This document shows, piece by piece, positions 7,407 through 13,727 of a DNA stretch of 22,422 nucleotides. A program made the translations under genes and the position numbers. Origin of the DNA: JAUZQZ01 sp964492105 (GTDB lineage: Bacteria > Pseudomonadota > Zetaproteobacteria > Mariprofundales > Mariprofundaceae); NCBI GenBank assembly GCA_964492105.1, contig CAZBJB010000023.1:1-22422 (forward strand), read 5' to 3'. Numbering within the stretch: the first letter of the stretch is position 1; every line of letters begins with the position of its first letter. The notes beneath the pieces are model-generated. The model did no database searches, was not told where the DNA came from, and saw nothing but the letters and a program-made list of their open reading frames with translations.

Positions 7407-8666
7407 ATGATGCAATCCATCAAGATGTTGCGCGACGCCGCCTGGCGGGCCTATGATCGGATCGGGTTGCCGACAACGCGCAATGAGGAGTGGAAATACA
7501 CCGATCTGTCACGTCTGACAGCCGTTCTCGGTGAAACATGGTGGACGCCTTCTTCAGCGGCGGATTTGACCGTGGAAACCATTGAAGGACAATCGATTCC
7601 GGAACTGGACGCCTATCGTCTGATATTCGTCAATGGCCGTTTTCTGGGCGACATGCCGGATCTGCCCGAAGGCGTTTCCGTCATTTCCTTGTCGGAATTA
7701 CTGGCTTCCGACGCTGACAAAGCCGCCAAGGCACTGGAAATGGATGAAAACATGCCTTTATTCAGTGGGGCGATTGCCGTCAATACCGCCATGGCCTCGG
7801 ATGGAGCATGTATCTGTATTGCTGATGGCGTAAAACTGGATAAGCCATTGTACCTGTTGCATGTCACCACGTCCGGTGGCGCATCACACATGCGTCATGG
7901 CATCTGGATGGGTCACGACGCTACGGCCCATGTCATTGAGCACTATGCGGGTAATTCAACAGAAGCGGGACTGACACACAACGTCACGCTGATACGCCTT
8001 GGCGAAGCGGCAACGCTCGATCATGATCGGTTACAGCTGGAGGCGGAAAAGCAGTTTCACCTTGGCCGGGTCGATGTGAAACAGTTGCGCGACAGTCGAT
8101 TCGTATCGCATTCACTGGCGATCGGCGCACCGTTGTCGCGGGTGGATATTGCCGTGTCCCTATCCGGCGTGAACGCCTCATGTGTGCTGAACGGATTGTA
8201 TCTGATCGGTGGCAGGCAACACGCGGATCATCATACGCGCATTGACCATGTAAGCCCCGGTTGTGCCAGTCAGGAATGCTACAAGGGCGTGCTTTCCGGC
8301 CGCGCCCATGCCGTGTTCAACGGTAAAGTGGTCGTACATGCAGGCGCGGAAGGTACGGATGCGAAGCAATCCAATAGCAATCTCCTGCTGTCCGGCCATG
8401 CCGAAGTGGATACCAGGCCGGAACTGGAGATCTATGCCGATGAAGTCAAATGCGCGCATGGGGCGACAGTTGGTCAGCTTGATCTGGAACAACTGTTTTA
8501 CCTGCAAAGCCGTGGATTGGATAAAACATCAGCCAGGAATGTTCTGACGTTCGCTTTTGCCGATGATGTACTTACACAGATAATAAGCGCACCGACGCGC
8601 CAGTATCTGGAGCGGGTTGTGCTGAAGCAATTGCCGCAGGGCGATGAATTGCAGGCGATGGTATGA
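7407..8666 (+). CDS. sufD: Fe-S cluster assembly protein SufD
   Basis: 419 residues, the second scaffold subunit of SufBC2D. The N-terminal region contains the family motif TTRNEEWKYTDLSRL. The C-terminal beta-helix region has LSGHAEVDTRPELEIYADEV followed by KCAHGATVGQLDLEQLFYL. His351 in CAHGATVG matches the conserved E. coli SufD His360 that forms part of the cluster site with SufB. The frame is open from 7296, but ATG 7407, next to a second ATG and seven bases after sufC, is the natural start. Downstream is a 347-bp gap filled with repeats before sufS. Confidence 0.95.
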   Translation: MMQSIKMLRDAAWRAYDRIGLPTTRNEEWKYTDLSRLTAVLGETWWTPSSAADLTVETIEGQSIPELDAYRLIFVNGRFLGDMPDLPEGVSVISLSELLASDADKAAKALEMDENMPLFSGAIAVNTAMASDGACICIADGVKLDKPLYLLHVTTSGGASHMRHGIWMGHDATAHVIEHYAGNSTEAGLTHNVTLIRLGEAATLDHDRLQLEAEKQFHLGRVDVKQLRDSRFVSHSLAIGAPLSRVDIAVSLSGVNASCVLNGLYLIGGRQHADHHTRIDHVSPGCASQECYKGVLSGRAHAVFNGKVVVHAGAEGTDAKQSNSNLLLSGHAEVDTRPELEIYADEVKCAHGATVGQLDLEQLFYLQSRGLDKTSARNVLTFAFADDVLTQIISAPTRQYLERVVLKQLPQGDELQAMV

Positions 8667-8743
8667 GCGATAAAGACCGCCGCACAACAGACATAAACCA
8701 CAAAGGCACAAAGACACGAAGAAAAACTATATACTCTGGAGTC

Positions 8744-8791
8744 TCTTGCAAAACTCGTGATCGGCGATCTGCTTCCCGGAGTTTTGCAAGA
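8744..8791. repeat. 13-bp perfect inverted repeat TCTTGCAAAACTC
   Basis: TCTTGCAAAACTC (8744-8756) and GAGTTTTGCAAGA (8779-8791) pair perfectly around a 22-base spacer. One arm and the spacer recur, inverted, at 16-49. This suggests a short mobile or dispersed unit that landed inside the larger element at 8698-8997. Confidence 0.8.
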
Positions 8792-8802
8792 TGTTCCCTA
8801 GT

Positions 8803-8964
8803 CCCAGGAACCGACATTGAGATGCGGTGCATGCCGCAATCCTTTGATTCGCCCGGCATTCTGGAAAATCACTCATCACCAACGAGGTGAATACATGATT
8901 TTTCGAAACGCCATGCAAACCGAATACTTACACCCTGCATCCAATGTCAATGTCGGATCTTGGG
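8803..8964. repeat. 162-bp MITE-like element, copy A
   Basis: Ends are CCCAGGAACCGACATTGA (8803-8820) and its inverted partner (8947-8964), 18 bases with two mismatches. The interior (about 8868-8935) resembles the interior of the element at 19593-19755: both hold CACTCATCACCAA followed by GTAAACC- or GCAAACC-like blocks at equal spacing. One end plus adjacent sequence also occurs at 21201-21264. It carries no gene, so it would be non-autonomous. Confidence 0.75.
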
Positions 8965-9013
8965 CTGGTTATTCTAGGTGCTTTCGTGTCTTTGTGGTGA
9001 ATAAAGGATCCTA

Positions 9014-10234
9014 ATGATATTCGATGTAAGTAAAATCCGGGCTGAATTCCCCATTCTGCATCAACAGGTGTACGGCCATCCGCTGTCCTATCTGGACAAT
9101 GCCGCTACAACGCAGAAGCCACAGTGTGTGATTGATGCGTTGTGTCGCTATTACGGACAGGAAAATGCCAATATTCACCGTGGCGTGCATTATCTGAGCG
9201 AAAAAGCGACCGCAAAATACGAGGCCACGCGGGGAAAGGTGCGTGCCTTTATCAACGCCCGTTCGGAATGCGAGATTGTCTTCGTGCGTGGCGCTACTGA
9301 AGCCATCAACCTGGTGGCTGCGTCATGGGGGCGGGAAAACGTCCATGCGGGTGATGAAATTCTCATCACCGAACTGGAGCATCATTCCAATATTGTACCG
9401 TGGCAATTATTATGCGAGCAGGCCGGGGCAAAACTGGTGGTTGCCCCGGTCAATGATCGGGGAGAAGTTATTCCTGATGAATTTGAACGTCTGTTATCAC
9501 CACGCACAAAACTGGCGGCCATTGCACATCTTTCCAATGCACTTGGAACCCTCAATCCGGTGAAAAAGATGATTGATCTGGCGCACCAGGCGAACGCGAA
9601 GGTATTATTGGACGGTGCACAGGCTGCCGCACATCTGAATATAGATGTGCAGGCGCTGGATGTGGATTTCTATGCCATGAGCGCGCACAAAATATATGGC
9701 CCCACCGGAACAGGCACCCTGTACGCCAAGGAAGAGATACTGGAATCCATGCCTCCATATCAGAGTGGTGGCGATATGATTTCCATGGTGACATTTGAAA
9801 AGACCTGCTACAGCGTTTTACCTTACCGTTTCGAAGCGGGGACTCCAAATATTGCCGGGGTGATCGGCTTTGGCCATGCGATCGACTGGCTGGTATCGGT
9901 AGGCGTGGAATCCATTGCAGTCCACGAGCATGCCCTGCTGGATGAAGCCACACGGCAAGCGGAGGCTGTGCCAGGTATGCGACTGATTGGCACCGCGGCG
10001 AATAAAGCCAGTATCCTGTCGTTTACACTGGAGGACGTGCATCCGCACGACCTCGGAACAATTCTGGATCGTGAAGGCGTGGCTATCCGGGCGGGCCATC
10101 ACTGCGCCATGCCGGTGATGGATCATTTCGGTATTCCCGCCACGGCGCGTGCATCCTTTGCTGCCTATAACACGCTGGAAGACGTGGATGCGCTGTTTGC
10201 CGCGATTGAAAAAGCGAGGGGAATATTCGCATGA
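9014..10234 (+). CDS. sufS: Cysteine desulfurase SufS
   Basis: 406 residues, a PLP-dependent class V aminotransferase-fold enzyme that removes sulfur from cysteine and carries it as a persulfide for cluster assembly. The PLP lysine is K226 in SAHKIYGPTGTG and the persulfide cysteine is C364 in RAGHHCAMP, the same numbers as in E. coli SufS. The N-terminus YLDNAATTQKP and the ITELEHHSNIVPW block are typical. ATG 9014 follows AAAGGA, which abuts the right arm of the compound repeat. The next gene encodes the SufU sulfur acceptor. Confidence 0.97.
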   Translation: MIFDVSKIRAEFPILHQQVYGHPLSYLDNAATTQKPQCVIDALCRYYGQENANIHRGVHYLSEKATAKYEATRGKVRAFINARSECEIVFVRGATEAINLVAASWGRENVHAGDEILITELEHHSNIVPWQLLCEQAGAKLVVAPVNDRGEVIPDEFERLLSPRTKLAAIAHLSNALGTLNPVKKMIDLAHQANAKVLLDGAQAAAHLNIDVQALDVDFYAMSAHKIYGPTGTGTLYAKEEILESMPPYQSGGDMISMVTFEKTCYSVLPYRFEAGTPNIAGVIGFGHAIDWLVSVGVESIAVHEHALLDEATRQAEAVPGMRLIGTAANKASILSFTLEDVHPHDLGTILDREGVAIRAGHHCAMPVMDHFGIPATARASFAAYNTLEDVDALFAAIEKARGIFA

Positions 10235-10262
10235 CAGCAGGTATGAACTACAGGAGGGTTGC

Positions 10263-10715
10263 GTGTTTGATTTGAGGGATTTGTATCAGCAGGTCATCGT
10301 GGATCACAACAAAAGCCCTCGCAACTGTCATGCGATGCCGGATGCCACCTGCAGGGCTGAAGGCTTCAATCCCCTGTGCGGAGACAAGCTCACGATGTAT
10401 CTGAAACTGGATGATAACAGCGTGATTCGGGATGCCAGTTTTGAGGGTTCCGGCTGCGCCATTTCCACTGCCTCGGCCTCGCTGATGACCGAGCAGATCA
10501 AGGGCAAGACCATGGATGAGGCCGAATTGTTGTTTTCCCGCTTCCACGGCATGGTGACGTCCGATCCGATGGCCCCGGCACAGACCGAAGGGCTGGATAA
10601 ACTGGCCGTTCTGGGTGGCGTACGTGAATTTCCATCGCGTATCAAATGTGCTACCTTGTGCTGGCATGCATTGAATGCGGCTCTGGCGGGTGATGAATCC
10701 GTCACCACGGAATAA
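10263..10715 (+). CDS. sufU: SufU-type sulfur-transfer / scaffold protein
   Basis: 150 residues of the IscU/SufU fold. It begins FDLRDLYQQVIVDHNKSPRN. The ligands expected for SufU are present: Cys39 and Asp41 in NPLCGDK, Cys65 in GSGCAIS and Cys129 in KCATLCW. In Bacillus, SufU is a zinc protein accepting sulfur from SufS; that role is likely here because no sufE is present in the operon. The start is GTG 10263, preceded by a strong AGGAGGG at 10252-10258; the frame is open further upstream but overlaps sufS. The extra Cys133 is a small difference from the Bacillus protein as I remember it. Confidence 0.92.
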   Translation: MFDLRDLYQQVIVDHNKSPRNCHAMPDATCRAEGFNPLCGDKLTMYLKLDDNSVIRDASFEGSGCAISTASASLMTEQIKGKTMDEAELLFSRFHGMVTSDPMAPAQTEGLDKLAVLGGVREFPSRIKCATLCWHALNAALAGDESVTTE

Positions 10716-11303
10716 ATGATGACAGACCACATCGGAGACATGCGGAACGTGCTGCGCGATTGCGATGCGCTGTTGATCCCCGTTGGCACCAAAGTCACCA
10801 TCCCCGAAGGCAGCCAGGTTATGATTACACAGGCATTGGGCGGTTCTTATACGGTAAATATCAACGGTAACCTGGCACGTATTGCCAGCCACGATGCGGA
10901 TGCACTGGGCCTTGACGTTGAACAGCAGCCGGAAAGGGGTAAGACCGGGGACAGTTTACTTTCTTCGGAACGAAAAAATGAAACTGTACCCCTTGTACTC
11001 CATGATGCCATATGGGTGGCGCTGGGGACGTGTTACGACCCTGAAATTCCCGTCAGCATTGTGGAACTGGGACTCATTTACCACTGTGATGTCCAGCCTC
11101 TGGAACAGGGCAATTGTGTTCATGTGGTGATGACATTAACCGCTCCCGGCTGCGGCATGGGCCCGATTTTGGTTGAAGACGTGCGTGCCAAACTGTTGAC
11201 GGTGGATCATGTCACCGAGGTTAATGTTGATCTGGTATTTGATCCCCCGTGGGATCGATCCATGATGAGTGATGCGGCCAAATTGCAATTGGGAATGTTT
11301 TAA
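10716..11303 (+). CDS. sufT: SufT-family Fe-S assembly protein (DUF59) with an in-frame REP-like insert
   Basis: 195 residues. The N-terminal domain (about 1-68, LIPVGTKVTIPEGSQVMITQ) is followed by a linker and a DUF59/MIP18 domain (about 95-180) with DPEIPVSIVELGLIY, TLTAPGCGMGPIL and DLVFDPPWD, including the conserved Cys146. SufT proteins help mature iron-sulfur enzymes. The start codon follows the sufU stop with no gap. The linker, residues about 78-93, is encoded by a palindromic repeat (10947-10992) that keeps the frame open. The repeat lies exactly between the two domains, so the protein is probably still functional. Confidence 0.9.
   Translation: MMTDHIGDMRNVLRDCDALLIPVGTKVTIPEGSQVMITQALGGSYTVNINGNLARIASHDADALGLDVEQQPERGKTGDSLLSSERKNETVPLVLHDAIWVALGTCYDPEIPVSIVELGLIYHCDVQPLEQGNCVHVVMTLTAPGCGMGPILVEDVRAKLLTVDHVTEVNVDLVFDPPWDRSMMSDAAKLQLGMF
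10947..10992. repeat. REP-like palindrome inside sufT
   Basis: GGGGACAGTTT (10947-10957) is inverted as AAACTGTACCCC (10981-10992), with one extra base, and an inner TTTC/GAAA pairing around TTCGGAAC. GGGGACAGTTT-type palindromes resemble dispersed repeats I recall from many proteobacteria, often linked to REP-associated transposases; that link is from memory. Here it is translated as part of the SufT linker. Confidence 0.7.
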
Positions 11304-11372
11304 TCCGCGTGATTTATGAGGATGGCATACGAATGAACAATATATGATGGATGTCAGCATGGTGGATGGCGC

Positions 11373-11684
11373 ATGACGGAATGGGTGGCTGTCGCGTTCG
11401 AGCGCGAATTGCGACCGGGAAACCGCAAGGTTATCAGCACGGAGATCGGCCCCATTGCCGTGTTTAATCTCAACGGTGAATTGTTCGCCATTGCGGATAT
11501 GTGCACGCATGATGGAGGTGAACTGGCCAGCGGTGTTTGTGAGGGCGATCAAATCATCTGTCCACGCCATGGTTCCCGTTTTTGTATCAGGAACGGCAAG
11601 GTGCTGACCCCGCCAGCCTATGAGGATGTGGAGACCTTCCCCGTCAGGATCGAAAACGCTACCATCCAGGTGAATATCGATTAG
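11373..11684 (+). CDS. Rieske [2Fe-2S] ferredoxin
   Basis: 103 residues, a single Rieske domain of the soluble dioxygenase-ferredoxin / NirD-like type. The cluster ligands are plain: CTHDGG (Cys and His) and CPRHGSRF (Cys and His) about 19 residues apart, plus a conserved SRFC strand. It has no signal peptide or membrane segment. As last gene of the suf operon it may supply electrons during cluster assembly, but that is inference from position; its partner is unknown. Its TAG stop overlaps the TAA stop of the convergent zapD (TTAG at 11681-11684). Confidence 0.92.
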   Translation: MTEWVAVAFERELRPGNRKVISTEIGPIAVFNLNGELFAIADMCTHDGGELASGVCEGDQIICPRHGSRFCIRNGKVLTPPAYEDVETFPVRIENATIQVNID

Positions 11685-12454
11685 GTGATGGGTACCATCA
11701 TGGCGTGGTAGGGTACATCCGCCTGAATTGGCATGGCTGCCTGGCCGGGAAGCCATGACTGGAAGCGAATCCGAATCACCAGATGATTGCCGGAAATATC
11801 CGGGATCATACCCGCCTCCACCTGATCAGGTGTCAAACCGACAATGATCAGGCCAAAAGGACTGTCGCGGTCGGGTAAAATCTGGTCGGATCCCTCCGTA
11901 GCCAGACGCTGCTGCCAATCAACATAATCGTGTAGCATGGTATGCAGGCTCATCACTGCCTCAGACAAACCTTGAATATGTTCCCGTAGCTGCCGTTGTC
12001 TTTCCATGGTTCGCCATAGCATTGGAAGTGCCTGGGGAAGGTTCCGCTGATGACCCAGCCAGTCATATTTTTTCAGTGCATTCAACCATGTTTCGATAAG
12101 GGCATCCGAGGCTAGCCAGTCTAATGTGTGCTCCCGCCCGTTGTGCAGGGTTTGTACATGCATCCCGAGCGTTCTACAGGAATCCATAATCTTGTCGCGA
12201 AACCTTGGATGATCTTCAGCCAGGGTTTCCAGATGTTTGCGCAGGGAGGTCAGCAGACCGATAATTTCGGGCAATGCAGGTTTACGCCCCTGTTCACCGG
12301 AAAGTGAAATGCGTATATCCGCGCAGGCCTGGAGCCATGGATAGGCTTGCTGTTCCCGTTCAGCCTTGGCCAGGCAGGATAATCCATCACGTAATTGCAG
12401 AAAGGTTTGCATGCGCGGGCTTAACGGGAAGGAGAATCGGATCAGATTGTTCAT
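11681..12454 (-). CDS. zapD: Cell division protein ZapD
   Basis: 257 residues (DUF1342 family). ZapD binds the C-terminal tail of FtsZ and bundles protofilaments at the division ring. Family resemblance is visible at the N-terminus (IRFSFPLSPRMQTFLQLRDG against E. coli FEHPLNEKMRTWLRIE) and near the C-terminus (ISGNHLVIRIRF). The middle is mostly helical with little recognisable identity, so the call leans on the two ends and the length. ATG 12454 has AGGA seven bases upstream; the longer open frame runs through tRNA sequence and is not coding. In enterobacteria zapD sits beside coaE; here it lies downstream of tRNA-Gly instead. Confidence 0.78.
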   Translation of the reverse strand: MNNLIRFSFPLSPRMQTFLQLRDGLSCLAKAEREQQAYPWLQACADIRISLSGEQGRKPALPEIIGLLTSLRKHLETLAEDHPRFRDKIMDSCRTLGMHVQTLHNGREHTLDWLASDALIETWLNALKKYDWLGHQRNLPQALPMLWRTMERQRQLREHIQGLSEAVMSLHTMLHDYVDWQQRLATEGSDQILPDRDSPFGLIIVGLTPDQVEAGMIPDISGNHLVIRIRFQSWLPGQAAMPIQADVPYHAMMVPIT

Positions 12455-12478
12455 GTGATCCTGCCAAATCGGGGTGAA

Positions 12479-12546
12479 TGGAGCGGCAACGGGAATCGAA
12501 CCCGTGTCACAAGCTGGGGTAATACCACTGTAATCATCATACCCGC
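12479..12546 (-). pseudogene. Degenerate tRNA-Gly copy
   Basis: 68 bases ending in TTGCCGCTCCA, preceded by a perfect T-arm (CGGGTTCGATTCCCG). The 5' end GCGGGTA pairs only partly with TTGCCGC. The anticodon arm has lost about nine bases compared with the intact neighbour, where CGAGC-TTCCCAA-GCTCG is reduced to CAGCTTG, so no anticodon loop can form. It lies 20 bases downstream of the intact gene in the same orientation and looks like a decayed tandem duplicate. Confidence 0.65.
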
Positions 12547-12565
12547 CCTGGTATTGTTGAAAAAA

Positions 12566-12640
12566 TGGAGCGGACAGCGGGAATCGAACCCGCGTCACGA
12601 GCTTGGGAAGCTCGGGTAATAACCATTATACGATGTCCGC
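12566..12640 (-). tRNA. glyU: tRNA-Gly (anticodon CCC)
   Basis: 75 bases with encoded CCA. The acceptor GCGGACA pairs with TGTCCGC, discriminator U. Anticodon stem CGAGC/GCTCG encloses loop TTCCCAA, giving anticodon CCC, which reads GGG. The T-arm is CGCGGGTTCGATTCCCGC. The match to the E. coli Gly(CCC) tRNA as I remember it is good. Confidence 0.95.
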
Positions 12641-12857
12641 AGTCAGGCCCACGTCTCTGTAGTTTCATTGCCCGGGTCAATACTGATGACTTGCAAGCCA
12701 TCATCAGCACGCTCACTTTCCTGCGTGCAATATACGGGCAGATGGACGGGGGTGCGAACATCCATGCCTGTTCCTCTGCCCGCAACACATCATTACTCGG
12801 TCGACCATAGGCCATGATGCTACGATCTCCCTCTCAAGCATCCGTTGCGAACAAAGG

Positions 12858-12892
12858 CCCGGCCTGTCTGCGCGCAGCACGCACAGGCAGGC
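12858..12892 (-). terminator. Weak terminator candidate downstream of dnaQ
   Basis: GCCTGT and ACAGGC flank an inner CTGCGCGCAG palindrome. Read on the minus strand, the hairpin lies about 30-65 bases after the dnaQ stop and is followed by CCTTTGTT rather than a clean U-run. The rest of the dnaQ-tRNA gap (12641-12924) shows nothing I can support. Confidence 0.3.
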
Positions 12893-12924
12893 GCGTCATG
12901 ACGGTGATTCATGAATAGTCCAGG

Positions 12925-13665
12925 CTAACGTTGGCGGCCGGGCGGCAACAACCAGATGGCTTGTCCGCTTTCCGTATGGATACGGCTCAACATCTTCTGA
13001 TGCGCTTTTACATCACTTTCATCCAGTGGCGGGGTTTCGCGGCGCATCATGTTTGCGGTTTCGGCCTGTTCCGCTCTGCGTCGCGTGCTTTCCGGCAATT
13101 GCACGAATGTTCCCGCCGCTTGCGTCACGGGATCCATATTAAGCGAGAATTGCCGACCGCCGGTCATGGCCAGGTAGACTTCAGCGAGCAATTCAGCATC
13201 CAGCAGCGCCCCGTGCAGGGCGCGCTTCGACCGGTCAATGCGATAACGGTCGCAGAGTGCATCGAGGCTGTTACGCTGTCCGGAATGCCGCTTGCGGGCA
13301 AAGCCCAGTGAATCAATCACCGGTACCTGCGCCATATCCGGAAAGCCTGCAAGGTGTAATTCATTCATCAGGAATCCCAGATCGAAAGATGCGTTGTGGA
13401 TAACCAGGGTCGCCCCCTTGATGAAGGACAGGAATGATTCAGCGACATCTGCGAATTTGGGTGCATCCTTCACATCCGTATCACTGATACCATGGATACG
13501 AACGACTTCTTCGGGTATGGGCCTGCCGGGATTGAGGTAGCAATGGAATACGTCATCCTTCCGTATTTCTCGCCGGAAAACCCTGATGGCACCGATTTCC
13601 ACCATGCGATCTCCATGCAGGGGCGAAAGCCCCGTCGTTTCGGTATCCAGCATGATCAGTTGCAT
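12925..13665 (-). CDS. dnaQ: DNA polymerase III epsilon subunit (3'-5' proofreading exonuclease)
   Basis: 246 residues; proofreading subunit of the replicative polymerase. Exonuclease motifs are clear: Exo I MLDTETTG (Asp7, Glu9), Exo II HNASFDLGF, and Exo III HGALLDAELLAEVYLAMTGG, the last nearly identical to E. coli. The C-terminal 60 residues are the linker and tail that bind the alpha subunit. I chose ATG 13665 just before the first motif; the frame is open for 35 more codons but that stretch does not resemble DnaQ. The gene lies 62 bases after the AsmA-like gene on the same strand, without rnhA, its usual neighbour in many gammaproteobacteria. Confidence 0.95.
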   Translation of the reverse strand: MQLIMLDTETTGLSPLHGDRMVEIGAIRVFRREIRKDDVFHCYLNPGRPIPEEVVRIHGISDTDVKDAPKFADVAESFLSFIKGATLVIHNASFDLGFLMNELHLAGFPDMAQVPVIDSLGFARKRHSGQRNSLDALCDRYRIDRSKRALHGALLDAELLAEVYLAMTGGRQFSLNMDPVTQAAGTFVQLPESTRRRAEQAETANMMRRETPPLDESDVKAHQKMLSRIHTESGQAIWLLPPGRQR

Positions 13666-13727
13666 GGTGAGAGTATATGCGGTTCGCACGTTTTGAGAAC
13701 CCGCGAGTTGATGTCCACCTCGTTGTA

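Larger units (their letters stand above)
8698..8997. repeat. Compound inverted-repeat element between sufD and sufS
   Basis: This fills the 347-bp gap between sufD and sufS. The left arm 8698-8721 is made of the same 8-base units (CCACAAAG, GCACAAAG, ACACGAAG) as the element at 6430. The right arm 8981-8997 is inverted and reads CCACAAAGACACGAAAG on the minus strand. Inside lie two other repeats: the TTGCAAAACTC palindrome (8744-8791) and a 162-bp element (8803-8964). The right arm ends just before the sufS ribosome binding site AAAGGA. No convincing gene is present. Confidence 0.75.

Noticed and set aside
8663..9014. Small open frames in the sufD-sufS gap
   Set aside because: They run across inverted repeats, have no ribosome binding sites that fit, and resemble nothing; the gap is explained by repeats.
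12537..12815. 92-codon frame on the minus strand upstream of zapD
   Set aside because: It reads through the intact tRNA-Gly and into the decayed copy; no family resemblance.
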